A stretch of 64,000 nucleotides of DNA. Source: Anthostomella pinea (taxonomy: Eukaryota > Ascomycota > Sordariomycetes > Xylariales > Xylariaceae). Position numbers and translations under genes: made by a program. This document shows positions 17,030 through 28,231 of this stretch, one piece after another. Position 1 is the stretch's first letter. Every line of letters starts with the position of its first letter. The stretch is from NCBI GenBank assembly GCA_963556695.1, contig CAUWAG010000012.1:1-64000 (forward strand), in the 5' to 3' direction. A model generated the notes under the pieces. It saw only the letters and a list, made by a program, of their open reading frames with translations, was not told where the DNA came from and made no database searches.

Positions 17030-20000
17030 CAGCTGTGGGGAGCGATGGGGAGCAGTGGGGAGCAGTGTAGCTGCCAACGGCGGGGGCATGTAGTTGGACA
17101 GCCCCTAAGTTGCAATGCCACTTGATGTAGCACACCCACACTTGCCCTCCACCTCTTGTAGCCATCTGTGTAAATGCTGAATCTCCCGGTATTGCTTTTT
17201 GTGACGCTCTTTAAGCCGGTTTGCCGGCTCCCCTTCTCCTTCCTCCTCTCCTTCCTCCTCTCCTTCTTCCTCTCCTTCTTCCTCTCCTTCTTCCTCTCCT
17301 TCCTCCTCTCCTTCCTCCTCTCCTTCCTCCTCTCCTTCTTCTTCCCACTCCACCCCCTCCGCTTCTTTAATGCCCCTTTCTTTGAAACAACCTCTCTTAT
17401 CGCCCCCGTCCCAACCCCCCGTCTGCTTCTGGCAGCGGTCACACCACTCGCCACCCACCTCCTCACAGTCTTTTCCTACCCCGTCTATGAACACCCCCAG
17501 CGCCACCCGCCGCCGGCAGTCCGCCCCTTACACGAACCACGCCATCGCCTGCCGGTTGAGCTGCTCCACTTCATTGCCCTGCTCGTTGTGCCACCCCGCC
17601 CGTCTGTCACGGGTACGTACCTAGGTACGTACCGTGCCACCCTATGTGTATATAACCAGGTCTGGACCCCCAGCTACTTGTTTTCCTTCCTCTTCCTTCT
17701 TTAACAGCTACAATATACATTGGTCTACATATCAAGCTCTTCGGGTTCATCCCTTAGACCTTGTTCGTTACACCGTCCGTCCGTCACGATCACCGACTCT
17801 ACCACCTTGCCCGCCCGCCGCAAGCCTCGCCCCGTCTGCTGCGCAAAGTCCACCAATCCCTACTACGGCTGCTCTACATGTATCACCGCCACGAGCCCCT
17901 GAATATCTATCCCTATCCCGAGCCCCGTTGTCGCCACTACTTGTTGTATCTCTCTTTTTCCTTTTGTCCACTTTTTTAGCACTATTTTTTATGCCTTGTT
18001 GGCCATATTGTTGTGATAAAATGCACACCCTAGCTTTTCTGTTAGCGCCTCGTATTTATTTTTTGATCGGCAGTATACCACTCCTTTCTGCCCCGTATGC
18101 ATCACTTTCTCCATCCGCACGACCGTCTGGACCACCTCTTCCTCTACCATGCCCTTGCCCGCTTTGACCTCTGCCACCCCGTACCGGGTATTCCGCTTGA
18201 CCGTCGCCGCCCGTACCATCGCCGCGTCCTCCGCCACCATCGCTTGCCGGAACCACCGTTCCAGCCGCACTGGCAGCGTTGCCATTAGCAGTACTACCGG
18301 GCAGTCGAACCGGTACAGCCCTTATAGCCCCACTAGCTTAGCCCGGTACCCAGTGTCCATGATGATTATGTGGCACTTGTCTATAAAGATCCATCGTAAC
18401 AGATCCCGCGCCCGCAGCCCGTCCGCGTATGTTATGAACTCATTACTGCTGGCAATGTCCACGCTGACCACCACCAGCTGTGCCTCCCGCTAGGACTCGT
18501 CCCGCCCTGTCTGTGCCGCCGTCTGCCATCGCAGACTGTCCACCCTAAAGTCCCGTGCCCGCGCCGCCAGATCGTCCATCAGCGCTATAAACAGCACCAT
18601 TACTACCGTCGTTCCTGTCTTCTCTGTCACTGCTGGCAGCATGAAGAGAATGCTCTTCCTGCCACCTGTCGGCAGCACCACGATAAGTGCCTGTCTGCCC
18701 TTCGTTGCCATCACCTTTGTCATCGCTGCCTGCTGTTCCTCTGTCTTCCAGCAGGCATCGATTCCTAGTAACCTGCGCAGTCCGTTGTCTATCCCGGTCT
18801 CGCAGCTCTCCTTGTTGCTGCTGTTATCAGTGTTGTCCTTGCCACCGTCCTTCTCCGTAGCCCCCGGCTTAGATCTATCGTTGCCCACCTTCCTTTTCTT
18901 GCCGCCTCTGTTATTTCTGTCCTTGTCCCCGCCCCTGCCCCTGTCTGCTGCCTTGGCTTGTCTCTTCTTGTCCTTGCTGGCGCTCTTGTAATCATCGTCT
19001 TGACCCTGATCGCCGCCGCTGCCGCTCGGCTGCAAGTACCCGTGCCATAACCGGCTGATTTCCTGGTAGTTTGCTATCATCTGTGGCTGCAGCTGCCCTG
19101 GGAATCGTACGTCGAGCGCGTAATGCTGCCGTGCTATCGCGCTGCCGTGCGTCGCCTGCAGATCCTGTGACGGCCTGCACAGACCTTCCCACATGACAAG
19201 CGGATACTTCCCAATAGGGGAAGGATCTGACCAGAGGATCCCCTTAAAGGGGCAACCTCCCACTGTACCTATCTCTCTCTCTCTCTTCCTTTCCTCTCTA
19301 GTCTTGATATTCTCGTCAATAGAGTAATAGCTGCTTGCTGCCGGCCATGTCCCAGCTCCCCAGTATGCTCGCCGTGACAGATCCCAGATGGACTCTGTCT
19401 TCTGTTGCTCCCGCGTCTCGCCCGTCACCGGATCTTCACGTCCCGGTCCCCCGCCGCCTCTAATGTCATCCTGTTCGGCTGTCCCGATATCCACCTCAAG
19501 CTGCCGTATCACCAGACCCCGGATCTTCCGCCCCAGCTCAATCGTTACGTGTCGATAGTCTGCCACCGTTAGTTCCACCCCGATATGTTGCCCTGCCAGC
19601 GCCGCTAGCTGCTTGCTTAGCTCCGCCGTCTCCCATTGTCCCTTCTGTCCGTCCTTCTATAGCCACTCGTCCAGAGCGGCCGACAGCACTCGTCTGCCTA
19701 CTGCCCCGCCCGCCTGCGTGTACAGCATCTTCTCAAACGGCAGCACCCACGTTATGTACGCTATCAGCATCTTGCCCACATGTGCCGGCAGAAACCACGC
19801 CACCTTGTGCCCAATGCCCCGGATCGCCTTGTTCTTGTCCCGGTCTGTCACGAGCAGCATGTCCCCGTCAAACACAAACATGTTCTGTAGCAGCTGCTGC
19901 ATGTCGCAGTGCCGCATCATCATGATCTCCGGCCCGCACCCCGGTTGCCCTCCCCAGATGGGCATATACGCCAGAAACGCCCGCCTGAACTCCTGTGCCC

Positions 20001-21954
20001 GGGCCGCCCACTCTGCCACCTGCTTGCCGCGCTATTGGCCCTTCTGCGCGTCCCATAGCCTGCCGGTCTTGAGTGCCAGTTCCGCTATTCGGCGGTACCC
20101 GGGCCGCAGCCAGTCATTCTTGCTGCCCGTCGTAAACGACCGTTCTGGCCCCTTGTATATCATGCTATCAACGATCCGGCTTGTGTCGACCGACGCCTGC
20201 GCCTCTGCCCACCGCTGAAAGAACAGCCCGTCCATCAGCCGCTTGGCCTCGCGCCCCGGCTTGCACTGCGCCCCTGAACTCCTGTACTGTGATCCGCTGT
20301 CGCAGATATCGCAGTGCTTGCCCGCCCTCCTCCCACGCAATCCGTGCTGTGCCACCCTCCTTCTGCCGGTGTCCCTTGCCGTACGACATCCACCGGATCA
20401 TCGTGCTGAACGGGCTGTTTGACCCGTCTGCCAGCCACTGCCGATATTCCTCCTTGAACTGCTCGGCCACCTCTATGTCCATCTCGCTCGGGTCTTCCGG
20501 CTGGTCCTCAAAAACGTGCTCCAATATGAGTAGCCGCCCGCACCACATGATCCCGGCAAGCTGGCCCGTGTAGTCCTTTGCCTGTTTCCATGCCTGTCGC
20601 GGCCTGTCGATCCCTAGCACAGCGGCAAAGTGAAGCAGTGGGTTGACATATACATCGAACGCTATCTTCTGTTTAAGTGAGCTGATACAGAAAAGAAAGA
20701 CTAGCCGGTCTAGCGCATGTGCCTGTTTTTTAGCTTCGTTGTTATCCTCTTCTTCCATGTCGGCGACAACACCGACATTATTGGCAACGTTCTCCAGTAG
20801 CTGAGCGACCGCCTCCAGCCGGTCCCACTGTGCGTCAGAAAATCGTACCCCGTGCTGCGCTGCTGCCTCCTCCCGCCCCAGCTGCCGCGTCTGTACGCAG
20901 TAGCACAGATACCGCTTCCAGTATCCCTTATACTGGTCCATTGAGCTGGCGTGTTCTTTGACGCCGAATGGCCGCCCGGCCGGCTTACCCGGGTCGATGC
21001 TTGCCAGCCACTGCAGCGTCTCGTGCGGCACCAGCTCCAGCCGTGCCGTGCACCGCGCCACCTCCCGGTCAAAGCTCTCGCCGAGCCGTGTCAGCTGCTG
21101 CTGTTTGTCCCTTGCTGCTGTGTCACGTAGCCTTGCCAGCGCGTCCCTCAACAGCGGGCCCAAGCTGGCGTCGTGCAGCACCACCAGATCCTTGCCCTCG
21201 AGATGCCTGGCCCAGCCCATCTCCTGCACCCATGTTGAGTCTGTGTCAATGCCGCCGGGCCCGTCCGCCTCCCGCCGACGCTCCTCCTCTTCTGTTGCCA
21301 GTTTGGTGTCGTATGCTGCTAGCATGAGCTGCCACGTGTTGCTGTTAGTGCTGTTGCTGTCGGTGCTGCTGCTGTTGCTGCTACTGCTGCCGCCTGTTCC
21401 TGCATTGGTTCCGGCGATCGCAGTCTGCCTGCTCGATGGCCGTTCTACCTCAAACCAGCCGCTTGCCGCCCGCCTGGAAAACAAGCGCTGGCAGCGGACC
21501 TGTGTACGTCACGGCAGACCTATGTCATCCCCTTGTCCTTTTTTCTTTTTTGTCGCTGCTGAGCCCGGGCCTTGAAACGAGCCGGCCGGCCTCCCCGGAT
21601 ACGCGGGTTAACCTATGAATGCTCTTTTTAGTAGTGCTCTTTTATCAGCTTCTCGGCCCGGCAGACGTACCGACACGACCGGCAAGCCAACCTGTCCTCC
21701 ACTGGTGGCTGTAAGAACGGATTCGCTGCCCAGTCCGGTTCTGGGAACGTAAACGTCTCTTGAAGCTGCTGCTGGGAGCATATAATGCCGTCCAGCTGCT
21801 GTACGGCCTCTGCAACCAATTTCCGCTGCTGCGCTGTTCTCGACACATGTCCAGCCGCTTTGAGATGGGACTGTACTTCGTTAGCAATACAGCCAAAGCC
21901 GCATTCCTTACATAATAGTACCCGAAGCTGGGTGGGATAGATGAATGGTTCCAT
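17030..21954 (-). pseudogene. Telomere-linked RecQ-type DNA helicase (TLH), degenerate
   Basis: A ~4.9-kb relic of a subtelomeric RecQ-like helicase. The N-terminus from ATG 21954 has a paired Cys2His2-like zinc region (LLCKECGFGC...HLKAAGH and LACRSCRYVC). The large central part (20168-21484, then other frames to 19657) matches the long linker of fungal TLH proteins. The helicase core shows LPTGGRKS for the Walker A motif (about 18660-18690), FIDKCH for the DECH box (about 18375-18392), ATLP for motif III (about 18270) and VVYCRSKNKYEAL (about 18060). The C-terminal CRRRVLGVFIDG and EWCDRC zinc-like segment is near 17440-17520. Two key residues are altered (GGGKS to GGRKS, DECH to DKCH), both explainable by G-to-A. 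Stops and at least two frameshifts (about 20290 and 17130) make it inactive. Living relatives are telomere-associated genes in many fungi. Confidence 0.88.
17232..17345. repeat. 12-bp CTCCTTC(C/T)TC-type minisatellite in TLH
   Basis: About nine tandem units of a pyrimidine-rich 12-mer. On the helicase strand it encodes Glu-Glu-Glu-Gly repeats, linking the zinc-like C-terminus to a basic tail. On the opposite strand it makes a spurious Leu/Ser/Phe-rich open frame. Confidence 0.9.
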
Positions 21955-22007
21955 AGCGCAAGTTGTAATATGGCATACAATGAACAAAGTATAATACAAA
22001 GTAAATT

Positions 22008-22355
22008 TTGTTCTGTTTTTCTTTACTGCTTATATACGCTGCTGCCACCGCTAGTCTGTGCGCGTCCCTGTCTGGCGTTGCGTATCCCGGTCGGTGGCCT
22101 CTTACCCTAACTTACCCTGGCCGATGCGCGTCCTTCCCGCCGCTGCACCGGGTCGCTAGCGGTACCATTAGAATCGCCGGATCGAGCTCTGTACTGGAGC
22201 GTGTTGCATGTCCTCTTTTACGGCGCGGTCATAAAAGCAGTCTACACGATGTCGGGAAAATGCAGTCTACAAGGAAGAGCACGCCGCACGGGCCGCACAG
22301 CGCACCTGGCGGGCGTCGGAGGCCCGAGCTTTAAATGCAGTCTACTTCAATTCCT
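22008..22355. other. TLH upstream region with GCAGTCTAC triplet motif
   Basis: The 9-mer GCAGTCTAC occurs at 22237, 22262 and 22337 in one orientation, spaced 25 and 75 bases apart and each preceded by an A-rich stretch. This marks the border between the TLH repeat and the carboxylesterase gene. It could be part of the TLH promoter or the end of a repeat unit. No gene is supported here. Confidence 0.5.
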
Positions 22356-24166
22356 TTAACAATAATGCCTAGGGCACTGCGCCTCAATCCAGCCAAACTC
22401 TGAATCGACAGCCGGTTCGCCGGAATCCTGGCTCCCAAACTGCCGTACAACATCAGTCGAGGCGTTATACGGGGTCCACGGTGCCGCACCCCTCAAAAAG
22501 GCCACCCACTCGTCCTGCATAGCCTGGCTCGTAGCCGTCTCAAAGTCGGTCGACGCGCCCCATTCTGCGCTGTAGAGCCCGTACGTGCCGAAGAGCATCG
22601 GCAGCTCCGTTGCGTGCCAGGCACCCAACCACGGCTTCGGCGAGATGTTGCTCCAGTTGCCGGAGTACATGTATCGGTAGACGGAAGCATCGGGATTTGC
22701 TGCCAGCCGGATGCTGTTGATTGCCCCATAAGTGAGTGAGTGCGCCTCGCTGGGGCTGCCTGATCGGATGGAAAACCTACGTTGCTGATTTCCAACTTGG
22801 ACAGAACATGGCTTGGAGTGTCCCCTCCCACGCCAAAGTCTTGTTCACCCCATCAGGGCTGTAAGGAACGAAAGGAATGTCGTCGTCGAAGTTTGAGCCG
22901 ACGACTGTAGGCTGAGGCTCATGTTTCAGTTCTCGGTGTCCGATCAAAAAAAGGGGCATCGCTGGCTTACGAGTGTAGAGATTCTCCCCTGCTGGGCGAG
23001 ATCGGACCAATTTGAGAAGACAATTTTCTCGTCTATTATGGGCGTGAACTTGATCACAGGGCTAGAGCCGGCGTCTTGACGCTCCTGTATGAAATCCTCT
23101 ATGGCCTTGGCATCCTGGCTCTGCATGCACTCCAGCTCCGCACTCGGGTTGGACGTGTCGCAACCAAAATGGGCCGCTACGAAGCTGAAGAACGAATGTG
23201 TCGAGTCATTCGTGGTTCTGTCTACGAATTCCGTCCCGCTGTCCATGACGAATGAGCTGACGATGGGGTCGTCGAAGTATGCATACGAGTAGTACCCGGC
23301 AGATATGCCGCCGGCGCTCTGACCCCATAATGTAACTGCAACACGTGTGAGTACTGAGCGTACAATTGACAAAGGTACTGCAGGCCGCAAAGTTGGCAGG
23401 CCCTTGTGGACTGACCACCTTGTCCGTGAAGATCATTGATTGGAAGGCTAAGCAAGCAAGGACTGGGGGTTGACTTACTACGGCTCGTGTCTCCGCCAAA
23501 GGCCTCGATATTATCGCGAACCCACTCGATGGCGCGACGCTGGTCCATCAATCCAACATTCTGGCTCGTGGTAGCAAGGCCGGCCGCATTTGGATACCCA
23601 AAGATATTCAACCGATAATTCGGGATGACGACAATGTGTGCTTGGCTTCTCTGGACCCAGTCAGACGGCTGCAGGTACGGTTCGCCCTGGCCGCCCCATA
23701 TGAAGCCGCCTCCGTGGAGAAAGACGACCACGGGCAACGACTGGTTGCTACCGCTTGCACTGGGGGCATACACGCTCAGGGTCAGACAGTCTTCGCTGAG
23801 GTGGCTCGAGGTGTGGTTCAGCCCGTCGATGTTGAAGCCGAGGTTCTCGCGCGTCCACACCGAGGCGTTATTTGTTAGGTACTGCATGCAGCTCGGCGGA
23901 AACACCTTAGCCGCAAGCTCGCCGCCAGGGAACGCATCTGCCGGCTCCGGAGGCATGAAGCGAAGACTGCCCACGGGTGGCTTGGCATAGGGGATGCCGA
24001 GGAACTGGCGCACGTCTGGCGTTGCCTCATCTGCCGTGCCGATGACCGTACCGTTGACCAGTTGCACCGCGGGGTCGGCAGCGGCGCGTGAGTTGGTCAC
24101 GACAGACGAGGCCGCCACAGCCAGACATAGCCACATTGTAAGTGCGGCCGGTGTGAGGACAGGCAT
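22356..24166 (-). CDS. Secreted type-B carboxylesterase/lipase
   Basis: Predicted alpha/beta-hydrolase of the carboxylesterase type B family, hydrolysing ester bonds outside the cell. Residues 1-29 form a signal peptide, followed by VQLVNGTVIGT and QFLGIPYAKPPVGSLRF, EDCLTLSVYAP, the oxyanion-hole HGGGFIWGG, and the nucleophile elbow GQSAGG. That elbow is created by splicing exon 1 (23479-24166) to exon 2 (22971-23335) with a GTAAGT donor and GCAG acceptor. Exon 3 starts at 22911 (GTAAGC...CCTCAG). The C-terminal block, with YSGNWSNISP and GAWHATELPMLFGTY (catalytic His), ends at 22356. Between 22745 and 22815 the frame changes: a 43-nt interval (22760-22802) with a poor GTCCAA donor would restore phase, otherwise this is a frameshift and the gene is recently broken. 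About 521 residues if spliced so, normal for the family. Confidence 0.85.
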
Positions 24167-25210
24167 GATTTCGCGAAGACAGAGCCCGTGTTTCTAATAC
24201 CCGCACCACTGGTGAGACATGTGGCATGAAATTGGGGGAGTCGTTGAGGTCACCGTGATAGTTGACGAGAGGCCAAGGACAAAAGCACGGCTTACCGACT
24301 TAGAGTACCGAGAGGAGGCAGAGGAGGCTGGGGTAGCCGACCCCTGGGCAGAGAGGATCATGGATCATGCGGGGAAGACCAACTCGACCGCTTGACCGGC
24401 ATGCCGTCTGAGAAAAGCCAAGAGGCCGGGAAGGCCGAGTCAGGGGGCCCGGTCTCGTGCATGAGCATACAATCTTGCCGTCTGCCGCATTCCGTCATAA
24501 AGCAACGGGCCAGCCGGGCCGGGCCAACGGCTCTCGAGTTTCACGACCAGGGGCCTGGCCTATAGACCAGGCTATAGTACGGCGTCGGGGCAGTACAGCC
24601 AATCAACATTCTCATCACCCAGATCACCAGGGAAGAAGGGGCCCGAGCGTGACCGAGGAACGTTTTCAAGAGGTAATTCTACACGAAGGATGGAGATGGG
24701 CTCCACCGAGGTCAGTGGAGGAGCGCAGGGGATGTTTCTTCAGTAGGGACTCGGGAGCACAGGGGCTGCGAGGGGCTACTGTGATCAGACCAAATCGTCC
24801 GAGCCGAGGTGCGAGGGGGCATCGCGTGGACGGGATATTCTCAACATCTAGAAAGTGTTGCTGGACCCGCAAGAAATCATCCGGCTTCGTCAATTCATCC
24901 GGAAACCCCCTTATAACTGCATCTTGGAGTTGCAGTGGGTTAAACGAGAGGGGAGTCCGGGAACCGCGTTTCTCGCAATGTGACACCATATCGGGTAGCT
25001 GGGGTATATGTATGGTGTACGCAGGGGTGCGTGATAAGTGGTGTGTCAGGCATCTTGCCACTTTCCAAGATCGATTCCGATTCTGCTTGTACATGCCGCG
25101 TCGGATTCGTCGAGCTACATGTATATGTTCCCTCCTCTGTGCAACAACAATCCAATTTCTCACTTGCCTGTACTTACCACCCGATCGCACGGCGCGACGC
25201 AAAGCTCTCG
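24167..25210. other. Intergenic, no supported gene
   Basis: Divergent upstream region shared by the carboxylesterase (minus) and the receptor gene (plus). Long open frames exist on both strands (24457-25410 plus, 24666-25202 minus) but none shows a family motif, and the plus one overlaps the start of the receptor in another frame. Confidence 0.4.
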
Positions 25211-26631
25211 ATGTCTTTACACGCGGAGAGCCAGCAGCCCATGATCGTCACAGCAGTAGCTGTGACCCTCCCAATCACCGTCGCCAGTTTCGTGCTTCGG
25301 CTGTTATGTCGCAAACTCACCAAGCATACGCACTGGCTGTCAGATGCATTTGCGCTCGTTGCCTTTGTGAGTCTGCTGGGCAGTTCCGAGTCCTGGGTGC
25401 GCGGGATTAATGAGCAATGGCCCTTCAGTTGTTTTGCATCGGCCTCAATACGTCCAAGCTCATCTGTACGTCGTCTGTTCTTATATCGTATCGTTGTCGG
25501 CCTCCACCCTACTTATGGCACTGGACATAGACCACATGGCAGGCTATGCTTGATTATGTGTGCAAATGGTCCCTGATAGCCGACGTGGTTAACATCGGGT
25601 TTGCTCTAGCCTTAAGAACCGACGGCCTCGGGCAACACATCTACGATCTCGATCTTCCAGTCGACGAGGCAGTGTATAGAACGCAAGTCCCGTACATGGT
25701 TGCTCGCTTCGTCTATATCGGGTCAATATATTTCTCGCAGATGGCCCTCCTCTGTCTTTACCGACGGGTATTCGGAGTCAATGCAGCATTCAACATCTGC
25801 ATATACCTCATGATGGCCTACTCGACCGCGTGGTTCCTGGCGATCGTACGTGCATGGCACCCTCGGGCGTGCAGTCTTATCACAGCGATCGGTGCTAATA
25901 TGACCATTTTACAAGTTCTTCGCCAACCTCCTCCAGTGCTATCCGGTCCAGAAGGCGTGGAACTCACAGATCCCCGGCCACTGTAGCCAAAACCAATACG
26001 CCCTGTTCTTCACCATGATACTGGGGCATACCGTATTAGACGTCGCCATGGTCGTAGCGCCCATCTCCAAGATCCGGCATTTGAGCCTCCGGCGCGCCCA
26101 CAAGATCGGGTTGACTCTGCTTTTCGCCTGCGGAGTGCTTGTCTGCGCGTGTTCCGTTCCGGCCATGGTCGCAAACATCACGACTAAGGACCCGAAGGAC
26201 GTCACTTGGTAAATCACTGTCCGGATGCATCGACTACGATGAACTGCACGCTAATGATTTTCCCTTGCAGGAATGTCGGGAAGACAACGTTCTGGACGGT
26301 AATAGAAGTGAATCTCGGTCTCGTGACGGGTACGTCGCGTCTTGTTCCCGAGCGTTTCGATCCACGGATGCGACAGGCGTCCAGATGGTGTGTAGTTGCT
26401 GACATGGAATTAGCCAACATGCCTATGACACGTGCAGGCTTTCAGGAGATATCAAACCATATTCCATGGATCTCCAGTAATCCAGCGTCCAACTCCTCGG
26501 CGCATGAGCTAGCAGCTCCCAGCCAAGAGGCAAGCTTGCGAACACTATCGCTGAAACCCAAGTCAGAAGCTTCGTCGCAGTCTGTACGTCGGCTCGTGTC
26601 TCCATCCGCGGATGATCTACCAGACTTGTAG
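25211..26631 (+). CDS. Rhodopsin-domain (PTH11-like) integral membrane protein
   Basis: A seven-helix membrane protein of the fungal rhodopsin-domain family (often called PTH11-like or SAT4), putative GPCR-type surface sensor. Exon 1 starts at ATG 25211 with a helix TVASFVLRLLCRKL and WLSDAFALVAF. Splicing at GTGAGT to a site before 25543 leads to the frame with GLGQHIYDLDLP and helix regions to WFLAI. A GTACGT intron (about 25846-25915) leads to FFANLLQCYPVQKAWN, GHCSQNQYALF, a conserved DVAMVVAPI helix and RRAHKIGLTLLF. A GTAAAT intron rejoins at GAATGTC giving TWNVGKTTFWTVIEVNLGLV. A last GTACGT...TTAG intron gives the family's TANMP motif. The polar tail ends in DDLPDL at 26631. All phases agree, so the gene appears intact. 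Its ligand is unknown. A truncated relative lies at 10.5 kb. Confidence 0.8.
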
Positions 26632-26890
26632 GGCCGTTGATAGTATCGCCAGTGACTCTTAGTACTTGCATGTGCGAGTCAAAAGATGGCGGTAAGCGAG
26701 TGAGCTCGGCATCAGCTGTCAGGAGGGAATGGAGGCGTTGAAGGTTATTGCCGATGTCAACCTTAAGGGGCACCAGGGGCAAACCCTGTATGTTCTAGTG
26801 CAGTCCTGCGCTCACAAGTTCGCGACTCCACTGGATTATTGTCCGCTTGTAATTTCTGTCTTTCAAGTTGTCGCAGTTGTCACAGCTGTC

Positions 26891-28231
26891 ATGCCAGCGA
26901 AATGCAAAATTCGCGAGCGCATCGCGGCCTCCAACGGAGGGAGCGTTCCCGCACTCCCTGTGGGCGCCGTACGTGGCTACCGGTGCTTCCGCTGCTTCGA
27001 GACCTCCGACAAGATCCTAATTAGCTCTGCTTGCAAGCGCGCGTACTACCGCTCCAAAGAATGCAAGAGGCTCGACTGGTCTCTTAAGCACAAGAAGCAT
27101 TGCGGTGCATTCAGCCTGATCGACTTGCATGACACGGACTTGCATTTCATTATCCAAGCACAAGCGTATTGCGCATCCTGTCGTCGTACAGCCGTTCAAC
27201 TGGCAGACCGCAAGACGGCACTCATCCCCTGCGACAAATGCCGCCTGGTGTACTCTTGCGCCGATTGCTCCTCGTCGCCCGAGCATTCGCCTGCCATCTG
27301 CGCGGCGTACCAGGACCACGCCCAGTTCGAGGACTTCCAGATCGGTTTCTTTGAAGACAACGGGACCGTATCTCCCGCAGCATGCACTGAGTTCCCACGC
27401 GAGACACGGAAGCTTCTTGCGGACGCGGCCGGCTGGTATGATTACTGGGTTAATATATCCAATGCGCCAGGGGTCGCAGGTGTCGTCAAGCCCGACTTCA
27501 CAGACCTCGAGGAGCAAGTGCTTCGACTTGCTAGTGAGGATGAGAGGGTTGAAGCCGAGGGAATGCGCATGTTCTTTGCCTGCGCAAGCAACACGGCCAC
27601 CATGTCTCTGACCATCCTCTCAGCCCTCGAAGACATTAGCTGGGAGGCACCGCAGTTGCGCCTCCACATCGTCGGCGCCACTGGCCGTGAACTAACTGCC
27701 CTCGCCAGCTTCGAAGAGATACTTCACCTCACACCCAGTCTGCGCGGTCTGCACATCACGGCTGTCGGGCCTGGTCTTCCTTCGGTTCTAGATAATGGAA
27801 GGAATGGACACCATTATATGCCTAAGAGCGATCTCGAATGCTGCCCCGCTTGCACAGCAGACGGCCGCACACGTTCCGTGTCCATGTACCAAGGCCTCTA
27901 CCACGAGTTTGCCAAGACGGGCGACTACGAGAAGCCTGACCTGGTTGTTCTTTTCAACAGCGGCTGGGTGGACGGCGACGACGCTTTGTCAGACTGGGAG
28001 CCAACGATCCAGGGGCTGGTCGAGGACAATGTCCCGGCGCTGTTCACGACGTATAACGCCGGGGAAGCACAAAACGAGCAGATGAGAATGAGGGCGTTGG
28101 GTGCGAAGTTCTTGGTGGAGGTTGCGGAGGACAAGTGGAAGGGGTTGGTGCCGGAGCCAGAGTTCATCGACGAGGAGTATGGAATGTGGCATTACAATGC
28201 TTATCGGTATGTTATTCAGGGAAAGAAGTAG
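26891..28231 (+). CDS. MYND zinc-finger protein with Mss51-like C-terminal domain
   Basis: Intronless, 446 residues from ATG 26891 (an upstream in-frame ATG at 26729 adds 54 residues of no obvious function). Residues ~25-65 hold a MYND-type finger CFRC...C...YYRSKECKRLDW...HKKHC; the usual Cys after YY is Arg, so one zinc ligand is missing or replaced. Residues ~95-145 hold a second Cys cluster CASC, CDKC, CADC. The remainder matches the C-terminal domain shared with mitochondrial splicing suppressor 51 (Mss51), with LHIVGATGRE, LHITAVGPGLP, and PDLVVLFNSGW. Yeast Mss51 activates COX1 translation, but fungi have many paralogues with this architecture and unknown roles, so no mitochondrial function is claimed. 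Codon use and frame are clean. It follows the receptor gene by 260 bp on the same strand. Confidence 0.85.
   Translation: MPAKCKIRERIAASNGGSVPALPVGAVRGYRCFRCFETSDKILISSACKRAYYRSKECKRLDWSLKHKKHCGAFSLIDLHDTDLHFIIQAQAYCASCRRTAVQLADRKTALIPCDKCRLVYSCADCSSSPEHSPAICAAYQDHAQFEDFQIGFFEDNGTVSPAACTEFPRETRKLLADAAGWYDYWVNISNAPGVAGVVKPDFTDLEEQVLRLASEDERVEAEGMRMFFACASNTATMSLTILSALEDISWEAPQLRLHIVGATGRELTALASFEEILHLTPSLRGLHITAVGPGLPSVLDNGRNGHHYMPKSDLECCPACTADGRTRSVSMYQGLYHEFAKTGDYEKPDLVVLFNSGWVDGDDALSDWEPTIQGLVEDNVPALFTTYNAGEAQNEQMRMRALGAKFLVEVAEDKWKGLVPEPEFIDEEYGMWHYNAYRYVIQGKK

Noticed and set aside
17232..17345. CRISPR-like or satellite array
   Set aside because: Units are 12 bp and contiguous with no spacers, and the organism is a fungus.
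17174..17704. Plus-strand frame with a Leu/Ser/Phe-rich repeat that looks like a membrane protein
   Set aside because: It is the antisense reading of the (EEEG)n minisatellite and C-terminus of the TLH helicase.
24457..25410. 317-codon plus-strand frame upstream of the receptor
   Set aside because: Overlaps the receptor start in another frame, shows no motif, and is Arg/Ser/Cys-rich as expected of a shadow frame in GC-rich DNA.
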